Assembly: GCA_947085325.1 (NCBI GenBank)
Contig: CAMTVY010000005.1
Location: 1-64,000, forward strand
DNA length: 64,000 bases
Direction of reading: 5' to 3'
Source of the DNA: JAQBXX01 sp947085325
GTDB lineage: Bacteria; Pseudomonadota; Gammaproteobacteria; SURF-13
The notes beneath the pieces are model-generated. The model was given only the letters and a program-made list of their open reading frames with translations. It was not told the origin of the DNA and did no database searches. The number at the start of each line of letters is the position of its first letter. Positions within the stretch are counted from its first letter, which is position 1. A program made the position numbers and the translations under genes. Below, in pieces: positions 1 to 16,738 of this stretch.

Positions 1-38
1 GCCGAATTCATTCGGCCCTACAGGCTGTTTTTAACAGG
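1..38 (+). repeat. Left copy of 38-bp tuf-flanking repeat
   Basis: These 38 bases recur exactly at 16365-16402, just downstream of tuf. The first 16 bases form a hairpin: gccgaat, a 2-nt loop, then attcggc. In many gammaproteobacteria a tuf gene lies directly upstream of the tRNA-Trp/secE/nusG block. The match is therefore best explained by a second tuf just left of the window, with the shared 3' flank kept identical by duplication or gene conversion. The repeat runs into the tRNA, whose first three bases (36-38) it includes, and the homology could extend left of base 1. Confidence 0.75.
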
Positions 39-111
39 CCAGTAGCTCAATTGGCAGAGCGGCGGTCTCCAAAACCGCAGGTTGGGGGTTCGATTCCCTC
101 CTGGCCTGCCA
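36..111 (+). tRNA. tRNA-Trp (anticodon CCA)
   Basis: This is a 76-nt cloverleaf. The acceptor stem AGGCCAG pairs with CTGGCCT, and the discriminator plus encoded CCA end (GCCA) is present. The D-arm carries AGCTCAATTGG, the anticodon loop CTCCAAA places CCA at 69-71, and the T-arm contains GGTTCGATTCC. CCA reads UGG, so this is the tryptophan tRNA. It is the first gene of the block and lies 15 bp before secE, so it is probably co-transcribed with tuf (off-window) and secE-nusG, as in other gammaproteobacteria. Confidence 0.97.
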
Positions 112-126
112 ACAGGCTAAGGGTAC

Positions 127-492
127 ATGGATAGTCAGGAAGGCATGGTGGACAAAGCGAAGCTGTTCGTGGCGGTAGCACTGCTGGTGCTTGCCATCGG
201 CGGGTTTTACTACTACAGCGAACAGTCAACGCTGGTGCGTGTGCTGGGTTTGCTGATCGTTACGGTGCTGGCGATTGCGGTAGCCACCCAGACCGAGATT
301 GGACGTGTAGCGCGCGGCTTCCTGCTGGATGCCCGCAGTGAGATGCGCAAAGTCGTGTGGCCGTCGCGGCGCGAGACCACGCAGACCACGCTGGTAGTGA
401 TTATTGCAGTCATTTTGGTGGCCATCCTGCTGTGGTTGATGGATATGCTGATTCTGTGGGGAGTTAAATTGCTAACGGGTCAGGGGGGCTGA
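127..492 (+). CDS. secE: Preprotein translocase subunit SecE
   Basis: SecE is the small essential subunit that clamps SecY in the inner-membrane SecYEG channel. The 121-residue protein is the long, three-helix enterobacterial form. Hydrophobic segments lie near residues 12-31, 37-55 and 90-115. The conserved cytoplasmic motif with MRKVVWPSRRET sits before the last helix, the part that contacts SecY. It follows tRNA-Trp and ends 3 bp before nusG, the classic secE-nusG pair. A start at residue 7 (Met) is also possible, but both give the same domain. Confidence 0.97.
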   Translation: MDSQEGMVDKAKLFVAVALLVLAIGGFYYYSEQSTLVRVLGLLIVTVLAIAVATQTEIGRVARGFLLDARSEMRKVVWPSRRETTQTTLVVIIAVILVAILLWLMDMLILWGVKLLTGQGG

Positions 493-495
493 ATC

Positions 496-1029
496 ATGGC
501 GTTGCGCTGGTATGTAGTGCATGCCTATTCCGGATTCGAGAATCAGGTGGTGACGTCGCTCAAGGAGCGTATTGTCCGTGGCGGCATGCAGGACAAGTTC
601 GGTGAAATACTGGTGCCGACCGAAGAAGTAGTCGAGATGCGCGAGGGCCAAAAGCGCAAGAGTGATCGCAAGTTTTTCCCTGGCTATGTACTGGTGCAGA
701 TGGAAATGGACGATGCCGCCTGGCATCTGGTCAAGGATGTACCGAAGGTAATGGGTTTTATCGGTGGCACCAGCGACAAGCCCGCCCCGATTACCGAGAA
801 GGAAGCGCAGGCGATACTGCAACGCGTGCATGAGGGCGTCGACAAGCCGCGTCCCAAGGTGTTGTTTGAGCCGGGTGAGGTGGTACGCGTGACTGATGGG
901 CCGTTTAACGACTTCAACGGTGTGGTCGAAGAGGTCAATTACGAAAAGAGCCGACTGCGTGTTGCAGTACTGATTTTTGGCCGATCAACGCCCGTCGAAC
1001 TGGAGTTTGGGCAAGTAGAGAAAGGCTGA
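496..1029 (+). CDS. nusG: Transcription termination/antitermination protein NusG
   Basis: NusG binds the RNA polymerase clamp, suppresses pausing, and links polymerase to Rho or to ribosomal protein S10. The 177-residue protein has the NGN domain first (RWYVVHAYSGFE, then FFPGYVLVQM near residue 60). A C-terminal KOW domain follows (FEPGEVVRVTDGPFNDFNG, about residues 120-177). Length and layout match the E. coli protein. Translation begins 3 bp after secE, so the two are almost certainly one transcript. A long hairpin begins about 20 bp after the stop codon. Confidence 0.98.
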   Translation: MALRWYVVHAYSGFENQVVTSLKERIVRGGMQDKFGEILVPTEEVVEMREGQKRKSDRKFFPGYVLVQMEMDDAAWHLVKDVPKVMGFIGGTSDKPAPITEKEAQAILQRVHEGVDKPRPKVLFEPGEVVRVTDGPFNDFNGVVEEVNYEKSRLRVAVLIFGRSTPVELEFGQVEKG

Positions 1030-1048
1030 AAAACCAGGGAAAAAGTAC

Positions 1049-1110
1049 CAGGTACAAGATGCAAGGGGTGAATTTTTTACTTGTATCTTTTCCCTTGCAT
1101 CTTGTACCTG
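1049..1110. repeat. 19-bp perfect inverted repeat between nusG and rplK
   Basis: Arms 1049-1067 and 1092-1110 are exact reverse complements (caggtacaagatgcaaggg on the left). They enclose a 24-nt loop rich in T. As RNA this would be a very stable hairpin. It sits where E. coli has the rplK promoter, between nusG and rplK. No run of T follows the right arm, so it is not a standard intrinsic terminator. It could be a processing site, or an inserted palindromic repeat. Confidence 0.8.
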
Positions 1111-1160
1111 CATTTAACAGGGGAGCCGCAAGGCGTTATAACCCACATTAGGAGTTTGTC

Positions 1161-1589
1161 ATGGCAAAGAAAATCGAGGCCTACATCAAGTTGCAGGTCA
1201 AGGCCGGTCAGGCCAACCCCAGCCCACCCGTGGGCCCCGCGCTGGGCCAGCGTGGTGTAAACATCATGGAGTTCTGCAAGGCTTTTAACGCCCAGACGCA
1301 AGGGGTGGAGCCGGGTTTGCCGTTGCCTGTGGTCATCACGGTCTACAGCGATCGTAGCTTCACCTTTATCACCAAGACACCGCCCGCCTCGATCCTGCTC
1401 AAGAAGGCCGCAGGCATCACCAGCGGCAGCAAGACACCGAACAGCGTCAAGGTAGGCAAGGTCACGCGCGCGCAACTCGAGCAGATCGCCACCACCAAGA
1501 TGCCGGATCTCACGGCTGCCGATATGGATGCCGCAGTGCGCACCCTGGCGGGTAGCGCGCGCAGCATGGGCCTGGATACGGAGATCTGA
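1161..1589 (+). CDS. rplK: 50S ribosomal protein L11
   Basis: L11 shapes the GTPase-associated centre of the large subunit with 23S rRNA helices 43-44, and is needed for RelA activation and factor turnover. The 142 residues match the family. The N-terminal domain carries the proline-rich switch (QANPSPPVGPALGQRGVNI, near residues 18-36). The rRNA-binding C-terminal domain ends in ARSMGLDTEI. An AGGAG Shine-Dalgarno lies 6 bp before the ATG. It ends 1 bp before rplA, so the two are translationally coupled. In relatives L1 represses this pair. Confidence 0.98.
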   Translation: MAKKIEAYIKLQVKAGQANPSPPVGPALGQRGVNIMEFCKAFNAQTQGVEPGLPLPVVITVYSDRSFTFITKTPPASILLKKAAGITSGSKTPNSVKVGKVTRAQLEQIATTKMPDLTAADMDAAVRTLAGSARSMGLDTEI

Positions 1590-1590
1590 C

Positions 1591-2286
1591 ATGACGACAC
1601 TCTCCAAACGCGCCAAGACTTTTGAGCAGAAAGTTACACTGGGTAAACAGTATGCCGTTGATGAGGCCCTGCGCCTGATCAAGGACTGCGCCACGGCCAA
1701 GTTTAACGAATCCGTCGATGTCAGTATCAATCTGGGTATCGACACCCGCAAGTCCGACCAGACCGTGCGCGGGGCCAGTGTGCTGCCGCATGGCACCGGC
1801 AAGTCCGTACGGGTCGCGGTGTTCGCGCAAGGCGCCAACGCCGATGCCGCCACGGCTGCGGGCGCGGATATCGTCGGCTTTGAGGATCTCGCCACCGCCA
1901 TCAAGGGCGGCAAGCTGGATTTCGACGTGCTGATTGCGAGCCCGGACGCCATGCGTCTGGTAGGTCAGCTCGGTCAGGTGCTGGGCCCGCGTGGCCTGAT
2001 GCCGAACCCCAAAGTGGGTACGGTGACCACCGATGTGGCGGGTGCGGTGAAGAACGCCAAGGCCGGCCAGGTGCGCTACCGCGCCGACAAGGCCGGTATC
2101 GTACATTGCTCCATCGGCAAGGCTTCCTTTGAAGTGAGTGCGATACGCGAAAACCTGCTGGCGTTGCTGGTCGAAGTACAGAAGTCCAAGCCCAGTACGG
2201 CGAAGGGCATTTATCTGAAGAAGATCACGGTCTCCAGCACCATGGGGCCGGGATTGGTGCTGGATCAGTCTAGTTTGGCAATCTAA
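1591..2286 (+). CDS. rplA: 50S ribosomal protein L1
   Basis: L1 forms the mobile stalk at the E site and in many bacteria represses its own L11-L1 mRNA. The start is placed at the ATG right after the rplK stop, because the protein then begins MTTLSKRAKTFEQKV and has the family length (231 residues). An upstream in-frame start would fall inside rplK. The signature LGPRGLMPNPKVGTVT lies near residue 130. A long stem-loop starts immediately after the stop codon. Confidence 0.98.
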   Translation: MTTLSKRAKTFEQKVTLGKQYAVDEALRLIKDCATAKFNESVDVSINLGIDTRKSDQTVRGASVLPHGTGKSVRVAVFAQGANADAATAAGADIVGFEDLATAIKGGKLDFDVLIASPDAMRLVGQLGQVLGPRGLMPNPKVGTVTTDVAGAVKNAKAGQVRYRADKAGIVHCSIGKASFEVSAIRENLLALLVEVQKSKPSTAKGIYLKKITVSSTMGPGLVLDQSSLAI

Positions 2287-2333
2287 CCCTCATTTTCGCG
2301 GTGCACCCGCTGTGGGTGTGTGCGAAATGAGGG
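2287..2333 (+). other. Stem-loop directly after rplA
   Basis: The arm at 2287-2299 (ccctcattttcgc) pairs with gcgaaatgaggg at 2322-2333, apart from one bulged T, around an inner GC-rich hairpin. It starts at the first base after the rplA stop. There is no downstream T-tract, so complete termination is unlikely. It may be an attenuator, a processing site, or the outer part of the rplJ leader. Confidence 0.55.
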
Positions 2334-2413
2334 CAGTCAAAGACCGCAGGTGTGCTGACTTAATTGGGTTCGCCCGGCCTGCGCAGACGGTGTTGCCTCA
2401 CAAACAGGGCAGT

Positions 2414-2510
2414 CCCTGATCATGAGGTCACCGTGGGTGGGTGTTTGAGTGCTGTTCAAAGAACACCCGGTGTGACCAACGGATGACGCAGGTCATCTAC
2501 ACAATCAGGG
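2414..2510 (+). promoter_or_regulatory. Ribosomal protein L10 leader (autoregulatory RNA) before rplJ
   Basis: The 239-bp rplA-rplJ gap holds a nested fold. A closing stem pairs ccctgat (2414-2420) with atcaggg (2504-2510). An inner stem pairs ggtcacc (2426-2432) with ggtgtgacc (2469-2477, two bulged bases). A terminal stem pairs gggtgtt (2439-2445) with aacaccc (2462-2468). This architecture just upstream of rplJ matches the known L10 leader, which binds the L10-(L12)4 complex to limit rplJL translation. The closing stem ends 15 bp before the GTG start, next to the GGAGG Shine-Dalgarno. The assignment rests on position and fold, not on a covariance search. Confidence 0.7.
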
Positions 2511-2525
2511 AGGAGAAGCTATCCC

Positions 2526-3020
2526 GTGACACTGAATATTGATGACAAGAAACGTATTGTGACCGAGGTTGCGGCCATCGCGGCCAACGCCAAGTCGGTT
2601 GTGGCAGCGGAATATCGCGGTCTCACCGTCGAGCAATTGACCGCTTTGCGGATGGGCGCGCGCAAGAATGGTGTATATCTGCGCGTAGTGCGTAACACGC
2701 TTGCCCGTCGCGCATTTGCCGACACCGAGTTTGCCTGCCTGCAAGATGCTTTGATCGGGCCGCTGCTGCTTGCGTTCTCACGCGAGGAGCCGGGCGCTGC
2801 ACCGAAACTCATCAGCGATTTTGCGAAGCTGAATGAGCGGCTGGTTATCAGGGCTGGCGCGTTCAACGGCAAGCTCATGCAGCCTGCCGAGGTCGATAAG
2901 CTGGCCAGGATGCCGACACGCGATCAGGCCATCAGCCTGTTGATGGCGGTGATGAAAGCCCCCGTCGGTAAGCTGGCGCGGACGCTCGCAGCAGTGCGCG
3001 ATCAAAAACAGGCGGCGTGA
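2526..3020 (+). CDS. rplJ: 50S ribosomal protein L10
   Basis: L10 is the base of the ribosomal stalk. It binds rRNA and carries the L7/L12 dimers, and with L12 it represses its own leader. The 164-residue protein starts at a GTG, placed by a strong GGAGG at 2509-2513 and by the family N-terminus (TLNIDDKKRIVTEV). The rRNA-binding region AAEYRGLTVEQLTALR lies near residues 27-42, and the C-terminal helix that holds L12 is present. A typical L10 in sequence and position. Confidence 0.97.
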   Translation: MTLNIDDKKRIVTEVAAIAANAKSVVAAEYRGLTVEQLTALRMGARKNGVYLRVVRNTLARRAFADTEFACLQDALIGPLLLAFSREEPGAAPKLISDFAKLNERLVIRAGAFNGKLMQPAEVDKLARMPTRDQAISLLMAVMKAPVGKLARTLAAVRDQKQAA

Positions 3021-3072
3021 TTCGTTTCCGCTGCTTTGTCACTATCTAATTAAATTTTTGAGGAGTTAAGTC

Positions 3073-3441
3073 ATGGCTGTAACCAAAGAAGACATTCTGG
3101 AAAGCGTAAGCAACATGACCGTGATGGAGATTGTAGATCTGATCTCCGCCATGGAAGAGAAGTTTGGTGTTACTGCGGCAGTCGCTGCGGCTGCCGGTCC
3201 TGCTGCAGGTGCCGCAGCGGTGGAAGAGCAGACGGAGTTCACCCTCACCATGACCAAGTACGGCGAGAACAAGGTCGGCGTGATCAAGGTGATCCGTACC
3301 GTCACCGGTCTCGGCCTCAAGGAGGCCAAGGATCTGGTGGAGGGCGCGCCCTCGGTGGTCAAGGAAGGCATACCCAAGAAGGACGCCGAGGACATCAAGA
3401 AACAACTGGAAGAGGCAGGCGCCACAGCCGAGATCAAATAA
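3073..3441 (+). CDS. rplL: 50S ribosomal protein L7/L12
   Basis: L7/L12 is the multi-copy stalk protein that recruits translation GTPases. In its 122 residues the N-terminal dimerisation helices (MAVTKEDILESVSNM) are followed by an alanine-rich hinge near residues 35-55. The C-terminal domain with GLGLKEAKDLVEGAPS binds EF-Tu and EF-G. A strong GAGG Shine-Dalgarno precedes the ATG, which fits the fourfold higher output needed relative to L10. A 182-bp structured gap separates it from rpoB. Confidence 0.98.
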   Translation: MAVTKEDILESVSNMTVMEIVDLISAMEEKFGVTAAVAAAAGPAAGAAAVEEQTEFTLTMTKYGENKVGVIKVIRTVTGLGLKEAKDLVEGAPSVVKEGIPKKDAEDIKKQLEEAGATAEIK

Positions 3442-3509
3442 GTCCGGGAGACTTGGGTATATACACATACTCGATTCCACCGGCGCTGCAAGGCCCGAGA
3501 CGAGCCTGG

Positions 3510-3582
3510 CAGAAGCTGCCCACATGATGGCGGGTGACCTGATGGTCACCCGCTTCTGCGCGTCTCCGCCTGTCTGGCGGAG
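3510..3582 (+). promoter_or_regulatory. Paired hairpins in the rplL-rpoB spacer
   Basis: One hairpin is perfect: gcgggtgacc (3530-3539), loop tgat, ggtcacccgc (3544-3553). It is extended by a flanking match of cagaagc (3510-3516) with gcttctg (3552-3558). A second hairpin follows: ctccgcc (3564-3570), loop tgtct, ggcggag (3576-3582). In E. coli this same spacer holds an attenuator and an RNase III site that lower rpoBC expression relative to rplJL. A similar role is inferred from position. No strong T-run follows, so processing or partial termination seems more likely than full termination. Confidence 0.6.
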
Positions 3583-3623
3583 TCCGCTGTTCGCGGTTTT
3601 GCTGTATCGATGAGGAATTAACG

Positions 3624-7703
<4,080 letters not shown>

Positions 7704-7718
7704 CCTATTTGTGCCCCT

Positions 7719-7740
7719 GCCTTCTCTGGATTGAGAAGGC
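7719..7740 (+). other. 8-bp perfect hairpin in the rpoB-rpoC spacer
   Basis: gccttctc (7719-7726) and gagaaggc (7733-7740) are exact reverse complements around a 6-nt loop, 15 bp after the rpoB stop. No T-tract follows. It is most likely an RNA stabilising or processing element between rpoB and rpoC. Confidence 0.5.
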
Positions 7741-7795
7741 GTGCAGCCCCTCCCGGTCAGGGCCAGTACGGTGCAGTGAGTTTAGGAGATAAACG

Positions 7796-12007
<4,212 letters not shown>

Positions 12008-12032
12008 TGCAGCGAAATTGTTGAGACATTAC

Positions 12033-12062
12033 TTGACGGAATGCGTCATTACCCCGTAAAAT
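12033..12062 (+). promoter_or_regulatory. Probable sigma-70 promoter of the str operon
   Basis: TTGACG (12033-12038) and TAAAAT (12057-12062) are separated by 18 bp in the 114-bp gap between rpoC and rpsL. Both boxes are close to the sigma-70 consensus. The predicted transcription start is about 50 bp before the rpsL ATG. An independent promoter here matches the known separate str operon (rpsL-rpsG-fusA-tuf). Confidence 0.65.
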
Positions 12063-12121
12063 TCCGAGTCTTTACTACGTAGAAACAACAAGGTCAGATT
12101 TCGTGTTGGAGCAGAACTAAG

Positions 12122-12496
12122 ATGGCAACAACCAATCAGCTGGTGAACAAGCCGCGCCTGCGTCAGAGGGAGAAGAGCACGGTGCCGGCGCTTGCGGGTT
12201 CGCCGCAGAAACGCGGTGTTTGCACACGCGTTTACACCACCACGCCGAAGAAGCCTAACTCGGCCTTGCGTAAAGTGGCGCGTGTGCGGCTTACCAATGG
12301 CATGGAAGTCAGCAGCTACATCGGTGGTGAAGGCCATAATCTGCAGGAACACTCCGTGGTGCTGATACGCGGTGGACGTGTCAAGGATTTGCCAGGCGTG
12401 CGTTACCACACGGTGCGCGGCAGCCTCGATACCTCAGGTGTCAGCGGTCGCAAGCAGGGCCGTTCCAAGTATGGCGCCAAGCGTCCCAAGTCGTAA
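12122..12496 (+). CDS. rpsL: 30S ribosomal protein S12
   Basis: S12 lies at the decoding centre and controls accuracy. The 124 residues carry TPKKPNSALRKVARVRLTN (including the lysine whose change gives streptomycin resistance) and GRVKDLPGVRYHTVRG with the second resistance-linked lysine. Both are wild type here. It is the first gene of the str operon, downstream of a good sigma-70 promoter, and 50 bp before rpsG. Confidence 0.99.
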   Translation: MATTNQLVNKPRLRQREKSTVPALAGSPQKRGVCTRVYTTTPKKPNSALRKVARVRLTNGMEVSSYIGGEGHNLQEHSVVLIRGGRVKDLPGVRYHTVRGSLDTSGVSGRKQGRSKYGAKRPKS

Positions 12497-12546
12497 CGGG
12501 CGCCGGGCAAGTTTTTTCACGAATAGAAATTAAGCGATAGCGGATC

Positions 12547-13017
12547 ATGTCAAGAAGACGAGTAGCAGCCAAACGTGTCATCCTCCCCGACCCGAAGTAC
12601 GGGAACGAGACGTTGGCAAAATTCATGAACGTGCTGATGAAGTGCGGCAAAAAGTCCGTGGCCGAGAAGGTCGTGTACGGCGCGCTCGATCAGATCACGC
12701 TCAAGAACAAGGGTGATGCGCTGGAAGTATTCAACAAGGCGCTGGAGAACATCCGCCCCATGGTCGAAGTGAAGTCTCGCCGTGTCGGTGGTGCAACCTA
12801 TCAGGTGCCGGTTGAGGTGCGCTCAGGCCGCCGTACGGCCCTCGCCATGCGCTGGTTGGTGGATGCCGCGCGCAGCCGGGGTGAAAAGAGCATGGGCCAG
12901 CGTCTGGCTGGTGAAATCATGGATGCATCTGAAAGCAAAGGCAGTGCGGTCAAGAAGCGTGAAGAGACGCACCGCATGGCCGAGGCCAATAAAGCCTTCT
13001 CGCATTACCGCTGGTAA
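12547..13017 (+). CDS. rpsG: 30S ribosomal protein S7
   Basis: S7 nucleates assembly of the 30S head by binding the 3' major domain of 16S rRNA, and in E. coli it represses the str mRNA. The 156-residue protein begins MSRRRVAAKRVILPDPKYGN. It keeps the conserved ENIRPMVEVKSRRVGGATYQ hairpin region near residues 73-92 and the C-terminal SHYRW. It follows rpsL closely and is 32 bp before the chosen fusA start. Confidence 0.98.
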   Translation: MSRRRVAAKRVILPDPKYGNETLAKFMNVLMKCGKKSVAEKVVYGALDQITLKNKGDALEVFNKALENIRPMVEVKSRRVGGATYQVPVEVRSGRRTALAMRWLVDAARSRGEKSMGQRLAGEIMDASESKGSAVKKREETHRMAEANKAFSHYRW

Positions 13018-13049
13018 TCATGTCAGCCGTCTTATCCAGGAACAGCAGC

Positions 13050-15146
13050 GTGGCACGTAAGACACCTATTGAGCGTTACCGTAACATCGGCATCATGGCG
13101 CATATTGATGCCGGTAAGACGACCACGACCGAGCGCGTGCTGCTTTACACCGGCGTGTCACATAAGCTGGGTGAGGTGCACGATGGTACCGCCACCATGG
13201 ACTGGATGCCGCAGGAGCAGGAACGCGGCATCACCATCACCTCGGCGGCGACCACCTGTTTCTGGAGTGGCATGGCGGGGCAGTATCCCGAGCATCGCAT
13301 CAACATTATTGATACGCCGGGGCACGTAGACTTTACCATCGAAGTGGAGCGCAGCCTGCGCGTGCTCGATGGCGCCTGTGCGCTGTTTTGTGCGGTAGGC
13401 GGTGTAGAGCCACAATCCGAGACGGTGTGGCGCCAGGCCAACAAGTATGGTGTACCGCGCCTGGCCTTCGTCAACAAGATGGACCGCGCCGGTGCGAATT
13501 TCATGCGCGTCGTGGAGCAGATCAGGAAACGCCTGGGTGCCAACCCGGTGCCACTGCAACTGCCCATCGGTGCAGAAGAGCATTATCTGGGCGTGGTCGA
13601 TCTGGTCAAGATGAAGGCCATTTACTGGGATGATGCGACTAAAGGCATGACGTTCGAGGAGCGTGATATCCCGCAGGAAATGGTGGCCGACTGCCAGAAA
13701 TGGCGCGATAATATGATTGAGGCCGCCGCCGAGGGTTCCGAGGATCTCATGAACAAGTACCTCGAAGGTCAGGCGCTGACCGAGGTCGAGATCAAGCAGG
13801 GCTTGCGTGCACGCTCACTCAAGGCGGAGATTGTACCGACCCTGTGTGGCTCGGCATTCAAGAACAAAGGTGTGCAGGCCATGCTCGATGCAGTGATTGA
13901 CTACCTGCCTGCGCCGGGTGACAGGCCCGCTATCAAGGGTCACCTGGACGACGCTGCCGGAACGCTTTCCGAGCGCCATGCCGTGGACGACGAGCCGTTT
14001 TCTGCGCTGGCCTTTAAAATTGCCACCGATCCGTTTGTCGGAACGCTGACCTTCTTCCGTGTGTATTCCGGCGTATTGAAGTCCGGTGATGCGGTGTTCA
14101 ATCCGGTCAAGGATCAGAAGGAGCGTGTCGGTCGTATCGTGCAGTTGCACGCCAACCAGCGCGAAGAAATCAAGGAAGTCTGTGCCGGTGACATCGCCGC
14201 CGCAATCGGCTTGAAGAACGTCACCACAGGCGACACGCTGTGCGACATCAACAACATCATTACGCTGGAGCGTATGGAGTTCCCCGAGCCGGTGATTTCG
14301 GTGGCGGTGGAGCCCAAGACCAAGCCTGACCAGGAAAAGATGGGCATCGCCCTGTCCAAACTGGCTGCCGAGGATCCGTCGTTCCGTGTGCATACCGATG
14401 AAGAGTCGGGACAGACCATCATTTCCGGCATGGGTGAGCTGCATCTGGAAATCATCGTCGATCGCATGAAGCGCGAGTTCAGCGTTGAAGCCAACGTCGG
14501 CGCGCCGCAGGTGGCCTATCGCGAAACCATCCGTGCCACCGTCGAGCAGGAAGGCAAGTTTGTGCGTCAGTCCGGCGGACGCGGACAGTATGGTCACGTA
14601 TGGCTGCGCCTTGAGCCGCTGCCGCCCGGCACCGGCTATGAGTTCGTCAACGGTGTCGTGGGGGGCGTCGTGCCCAAGGAATACATCCCGGCGGTGGACA
14701 AGGGTATTCAGGAACAGATCAAAAATGGCGTCATTGCCGGATTCCCGCTGGTGGATTTCCGCGCAACCATTTTCGATGGCTCATATCACGATGTGGACTC
14801 GAACGAAATGGCGTTCAAGATTGCAGGCTCCATGGCACTGAAAGAAGGTGTCAGGAAGGCCTCCCCGGTGGTGCTGGAGCCGATCATGAAGGTCGAAGTG
14901 GTAACGCCGGAGGATTACATGGGCGATGTGATGGGCGACTTGAACCGCCGTCGCGGCCTGGTGCAGGGCATGGATGATACCCCCTCAGGCAAAACCATTA
15001 CGGCTGAGGTGCCGTTGAAGGAGATGTTCGGTTATTCAACCGATTTACGTTCTGCGACCCAGGGCCGTGCAACGTATACTATGGAATTCATGAAGTATCT
15101 CGAGGTTCCAAAAAACCTCGCTGATGCCATTGTCAAGAAATCGTAA
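13050..15146 (+). CDS. fusA: Elongation factor G
   Basis: EF-G is the GTPase that drives translocation and, with RRF, ribosome recycling. I place the start at GTG 13050, not the in-frame ATG at 13020. AGGAA lies 7 bp before the GTG, and the product then starts MARKTPIERYRNIGIMAH like other EF-Gs (698 residues). G1 is AHIDAGKTTTTE, G3 is DTPGHVDFT and G4 is NKMD. Domains II-V follow, including the domain IV signature RQSGGRGQYGHVW. It is co-transcribed with tuf 21 bp downstream. Confidence 0.98.
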   Translation: MARKTPIERYRNIGIMAHIDAGKTTTTERVLLYTGVSHKLGEVHDGTATMDWMPQEQERGITITSAATTCFWSGMAGQYPEHRINIIDTPGHVDFTIEVERSLRVLDGACALFCAVGGVEPQSETVWRQANKYGVPRLAFVNKMDRAGANFMRVVEQIRKRLGANPVPLQLPIGAEEHYLGVVDLVKMKAIYWDDATKGMTFEERDIPQEMVADCQKWRDNMIEAAAEGSEDLMNKYLEGQALTEVEIKQGLRARSLKAEIVPTLCGSAFKNKGVQAMLDAVIDYLPAPGDRPAIKGHLDDAAGTLSERHAVDDEPFSALAFKIATDPFVGTLTFFRVYSGVLKSGDAVFNPVKDQKERVGRIVQLHANQREEIKEVCAGDIAAAIGLKNVTTGDTLCDINNIITLERMEFPEPVISVAVEPKTKPDQEKMGIALSKLAAEDPSFRVHTDEESGQTIISGMGELHLEIIVDRMKREFSVEANVGAPQVAYRETIRATVEQEGKFVRQSGGRGQYGHVWLRLEPLPPGTGYEFVNGVVGGVVPKEYIPAVDKGIQEQIKNGVIAGFPLVDFRATIFDGSYHDVDSNEMAFKIAGSMALKEGVRKASPVVLEPIMKVEVVTPEDYMGDVMGDLNRRRGLVQGMDDTPSGKTITAEVPLKEMFGYSTDLRSATQGRATYTMEFMKYLEVPKNLADAIVKKS

Positions 15147-15167
15147 AACAAATTCGAGGCTACGATC

Positions 15168-16358
<1,191 letters not shown>

Positions 16359-16402
16359 TGTAGAGCCGAATTCATTCGGCCCTACAGGCTGTTTTTAACA
16401 GG
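16359..16402 (+). repeat. Palindrome and right copy of the tuf-flanking repeat
   Basis: Directly after the tuf stop, tgtagagccgaat (16359-16371) and attcggccctaca (16374-16386) pair at 12 of 13 positions with a 2-nt loop. A T-run follows at 16391-16396. The stretch 16365-16402 is identical to bases 1-38. The element could act as a weak terminator for tuf. It also resembles palindromic REP-type repeats common between genes in related genomes. It fills almost all of the tuf-rpsJ gap, leaving no room for a long S10-type leader. Confidence 0.75.
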
Positions 16403-16413
16403 AACTGTTTTAT

Positions 16414-16728
16414 ATGGCTACTAACCAAAAGATACGTATCAGACTGAAGTCCTTCGATCACAGGCTGATTGATAAATCAGCACGTGAAATCGTTGAGACA
16501 GCGAAGCGCACCGGTGCGCAGGTGCGGGGTCCTATCCCGCTGCCCACCAAGATGGAGCGCTTTACCGTGCTCACGTCACCGCACGTCGACAAGGATGCGC
16601 GTGACCAGTATGAAATCCGCACCCACAAGCGGTTAATGGATATTGTGGATCCCACCGACAAGACTGTAGATGCGCTGATGAAGCTCGATCTTGCAGCCGG
16701 TGTGGACGTGCAGATCAAGTTGAACTAG
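16414..16728 (+). CDS. rpsJ: 30S ribosomal protein S10
   Basis: S10 is part of the 30S head and, as NusE, of the antitermination complex with NusB, and it contacts the NusG KOW domain. The 104-residue protein has the family start (QKIRIRLKSFDHRLIDKS) and the central loop VRGPIPLPTKMERFTVLTSP. AGGAA lies 10 bp before the ATG. It is the first gene of the S10 cluster, which runs to rpsQ with small gaps or overlaps. Confidence 0.99.
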   Translation: MATNQKIRIRLKSFDHRLIDKSAREIVETAKRTGAQVRGPIPLPTKMERFTVLTSPHVDKDARDQYEIRTHKRLMDIVDPTDKTVDALMKLDLAAGVDVQIKLN

Positions 16729-16738
16729 AGAAACTATC

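Noticed and set aside
13020..13049. Upstream ATG for EF-G adding ten residues
   Set aside because: The GTG at 13050 has AGGAA at good spacing and gives the conserved family N-terminus.
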